A stretch of DNA of 64,000 nt from UKL13-3 sp964392775 (lineage in GTDB: Bacteria > Bacteroidota > Bacteroidia > UKL13-3), in contig CAYMRD010000009.1 in the NCBI GenBank assembly GCA_964392775.1, positions 62,001 to 126,000 on the forward strand, written 5' to 3'. Position 1 is the stretch's first letter, and each line of letters starts with the position of its first letter. The notes beneath the pieces are model-generated. The model was not told where the DNA came from, made no database searches, and saw nothing but the letters and a program-made list of their open reading frames with translations. A program made the translations under genes and the position numbers. Shown here in pieces: positions 62,249 to 64,000 of this stretch.

Positions 62249-62680
62249 ATGAAAAACGTAGTATTTGCATTTTTCTTCCTGTTTACAGGATTTTGCTCAA
62301 TGGCTCAGTCAGACAACGACCCTCAGGCTGCCATTTCGTTTGAAACTGCTGAACACGACTTTGGAAAAATCAAAGAAGGAACTATGGCTAATTATGAGTT
62401 TACCTTTACCAATACCGGAAAAGCACCGTTGGTATTGAGCAATGTTCAGCCTTCATGTGGCTGTACCACTCCCGAGTGGAGCAAAGAACCCATTATGCCG
62501 GGAGCTAAAGGAGTGATTAAAGCTTCTTTTAACTCTTATGGCCGTCCGGGCTCCTTCCAAAAATATATTACCGTTAAATCAAACGCCAGCAATGGTGAGG
62601 TGTCTTTGATTATAAAAGGAACCGTTGAGCCTATTCCGGTTGAGCCTGTATCACCGGTAAGAAACCAACTCAGCGAATAA
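62249..62680 (+). CDS. DUF1573 secreted protein 2
   Basis: 143 residues. Signal peptide (KNVVFAFFFLFTGFCSMAQ), then ISFETAEHDFGKIKEGTMANYEFTFTNTGKAPLVLSNVQPSCGCTTPEWSKEPIMPGAKGVIKASFNSYG. Nearly the same in layout and the CGCTTPEW-KEPI-PG core as the gene upstream, indicating tandem duplication followed by divergence. Periplasmic; function unknown. Confidence 0.92.
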   Translation: MKNVVFAFFFLFTGFCSMAQSDNDPQAAISFETAEHDFGKIKEGTMANYEFTFTNTGKAPLVLSNVQPSCGCTTPEWSKEPIMPGAKGVIKASFNSYGRPGSFQKYITVKSNASNGEVSLIIKGTVEPIPVEPVSPVRNQLSE

Positions 62681-62698
62681 ACCTACATTAAAAATTAG

Positions 62699-62729
62699 AA
62701 AAAAGTCTTGCCCCGGGCAGGACTTTTTT
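62699..62729 (+). terminator. Terminator of DUF1573 protein 2
   Basis: AAAAGTC (62701-62707) pairs with GACTTTT (62721-62727) and TGCCC with GGGCA inside; a T run follows. It partly overlaps the putative ald promoter. Confidence 0.75.
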
Positions 62730-62756
62730 GTTTTGTAGCCTTTAATGCTATTTTTG
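62727..62756 (+). promoter_or_regulatory. Candidate promoter of ald
   Basis: TTTG (62727-62730) and TATTTTTG (62749-62756), 18 bp apart, match the Bacteroidota -33 (TTTG) and -7 (TAnnTTTG) elements better than other sites in the window. The start codon is 23 bp downstream. Confidence 0.45.
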
Positions 62757-62779
62757 CCCACCTTTAAAACCATCATACT

Positions 62780-63895
62780 ATGATTATTGGAGTACCAAAA
62801 GAAATAAAAAACAACGAAAATCGCGTTGGATTGACACCTGCGGGAGTGTCGGCATTTGTAAAAGCAGGTCACAAAGTATTTGTTCAGGCAACTGCCGGAT
62901 TGGGCAGCGGGTTCAGCGATGACGAATACAAAAAAGCAGGAGCAACTTTACTTAAAACCATTGCTGAGGTTTACAAAAAAGCCGAGATGATCATTAAAGT
63001 AAAAGAGCCAATCAAAGAAGAGTACAGCCTCATCCGCGAAGGTCAGTTATTGTTCACTTACTTCCACTTTGCATCGTATGAGCCGCTAACAAAAGCAATG
63101 ATTAAGAGCAAAGCTGTTTGTTTGGCTTACGAAACCGTTGAGAAAAAAGACCGTTCTTTGCCTTTATTGATTCCAATGAGTGAAGTTGCCGGACGTATGA
63201 GCGTTCAGGAAGGCGCTAAATTTTTGGAGAAACCAATGGGTGGACGTGGTATCCTTTTAGGAGGTGTACCGGGTGTTAAACCGGCCGAAGTATTGGTATT
63301 GGGTGGTGGAATTGTAGGTACTCAGGCAGCTATCATGGCAGCAGGATTAGGTGCTGATGTTACCATCATGGATATTTCATTGCCACGTTTACGCGAGCTT
63401 GATAATATTTTACCTAAAAATGTAAAAACAGTTTATTCAAACGAATACAATATTCGTGAAATGATTACCCACTCTGATTTAATCGTGGGTGCGGTATTGA
63501 TTCCGGGCGCTAAAGCGCCTCATTTGATTACCAAAGACATGCTGAAAACCATGCGTCCGGGTACCGTTTTGGTAGACGTTGCGGTAGATCAGGGCGGATG
63601 TTTTGAAACAACCAAAGCCACTACACACGAAAAACCAACTTATGTAATTGACAATGTAATTCACTATTGCGTTGCAAACATGCCGGGTGCAGTTCCTTAT
63701 ACTTCAACCCTTGCATTGACCAATGCTACCCTTCCTTACGCGCTTCAACTGGCTAACAAAGGCTGGAAAAAAGCCTGCGCTGATAACGAAGAATTGCGTT
63801 TGGGATTGAACGTTGTAAACGGTAAAGTTGTTTACAAAGGTGTGGCAGAAGCCTTCAACCTGAAATACACAGAAGTAAGCGAAATCTTAAAATAA
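62780..63895 (+). CDS. ald: Alanine dehydrogenase
   Basis: NAD-dependent interconversion of L-alanine and pyruvate. 371 residues. IIGVPKEIKNNENRVGLTPAGV opens the catalytic domain with the arginine, lysine and histidine residues of the family (RVGLTP; KVKEPIKEEYSLIREGQLLFTYFHFA). The NAD domain begins at LVLGGGIVGTQAAIMAAGLGADVTIMDIS, and the C-terminal NMPGAVPYTSTLALTNATLPYALQLANKGWKKA is intact. Standard length. Single gene with its own terminator. Confidence 0.95.
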   Translation: MIIGVPKEIKNNENRVGLTPAGVSAFVKAGHKVFVQATAGLGSGFSDDEYKKAGATLLKTIAEVYKKAEMIIKVKEPIKEEYSLIREGQLLFTYFHFASYEPLTKAMIKSKAVCLAYETVEKKDRSLPLLIPMSEVAGRMSVQEGAKFLEKPMGGRGILLGGVPGVKPAEVLVLGGGIVGTQAAIMAAGLGADVTIMDISLPRLRELDNILPKNVKTVYSNEYNIREMITHSDLIVGAVLIPGAKAPHLITKDMLKTMRPGTVLVDVAVDQGGCFETTKATTHEKPTYVIDNVIHYCVANMPGAVPYTSTLALTNATLPYALQLANKGWKKACADNEELRLGLNVVNGKVVYKGVAEAFNLKYTEVSEILK

Positions 63896-63928
63896 GATCT
63901 GATTCTTACAATATTCTTAATCCGCAAA

Positions 63929-63960
63929 AACACCGCTCAACTGAGCGGTGTTTTTTTTAT
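63929..63960 (+). terminator. Terminator of ald
   Basis: AACACCGCTCA (63929-63939) pairs perfectly with TGAGCGGTGTT (63942-63952), followed by eight T. Confidence 0.9.
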
Positions 63961-63969
63961 GTTTACACT

Positions 63970-64000
63970 ATGAAAAAATGGTTGTTGATTGTGTGTTTGA
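63970..64000 (+). CDS. Start of a secreted or membrane protein (cut by window edge)
   Basis: ATG at 63970 gives MKKWLLIVCL up to the window edge, the typical beginning of a signal peptide. Too short for assignment. Confidence 0.4.
   Translation, partial: MKKWLLIVCL

Overview
The window is a chromosomal segment of a Bacteroidota bacterium, most likely from the Sphingobacteriia/Chitinophagia side of the phylum. This is inferred from type IX secretion (T9SS) sorting domains of both the type A and gliding-motility (type B) kind, families largely confined to the phylum (DUF4270, DUF3127, paired DUF1573 proteins, a one-domain glycogen-synthase-like protein), fused E1 alpha/beta dehydrogenase, a kynurenine pathway, and the general absence of Shine-Dalgarno sequences. 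I see no rRNA, tRNA or CRISPR array.

Layout. 1-5.2 kb (minus strand): kynurenine 3-monooxygenase and kynureninase, separated by a DUF433/DUF5615 toxin-antitoxin pair, then an S23-type four-helix-bundle gene and a Glu/Leu/Phe/Val dehydrogenase. 5.2-9 kb: accessory stretch with a hypothetical gene carrying a homopolymer frameshift, a lipocalin-like lipoprotein, an outer-membrane protein, an XRE regulator and dispersed repeats. 9-14.9 kb: AlkC-type DNA alkylation repair, asd, a wrecked second S23-type gene holding a MITE-like insertion, a cytochrome b5 domain protein, a thioredoxin-like protein, transaldolase, a TPMT-type methyltransferase and a short OsmC protein. 15-23.5 kb: a DUF4143 ATPase, flotillin plus NfeD-like partner, hutH, hisS, a RelE/ParE-type module and a serine hydrolase. 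23.7-31 kb: purH, then the rod-shape operon mreB-mreC-mreD-mrdA-rodA. 31-44 kb: DEAD-box helicase, lutB, panC diverging from a glgA-like/DUF4270/DAHP synthase/glmS run, sod, a DUF308 membrane protein and tadA. 44-51 kb: aspS, a second DUF4143 ATPase bounded by two identical inverted palindromes, a SpmA/SpmB-like transporter, DUF3127 and cysS. 51-59 kb: secreted proteins (M28 peptidase, three PKD/Ig-like proteins, a 1164-residue T9SS cargo). 59-64 kb: 2-oxoacid dehydrogenase E1, two DUF1573 proteins and alanine dehydrogenase.

The housekeeping content is ordinary. The unusual content is in short DNA elements. (i) A DUF4143 ATPase is enclosed by two 39-bp palindromes that are exact reverse complements of each other; the other DUF4143 ATPase also has a palindrome just before its start. 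(ii) Both S23-type four-helix-bundle genes sit between inverted low-complexity repeats, and one is broken by a 140-bp element with an 11-bp target duplication. (iii) Dispersed palindromic or tandem repeats have entered coding sequences in frame: a 28-bp palindrome in aspS, a heptamer array in hisS, a 21-mer repeat in hutH, and a repeat that appears to supply the signal peptide of the M28 peptidase. (iv) Two secreted proteins beside a type B T9SS protein share a short C-terminal motif ending in His-aromatic. (v) A GC-rich, multi-stem intergenic element lies before the DUF3127 gene.
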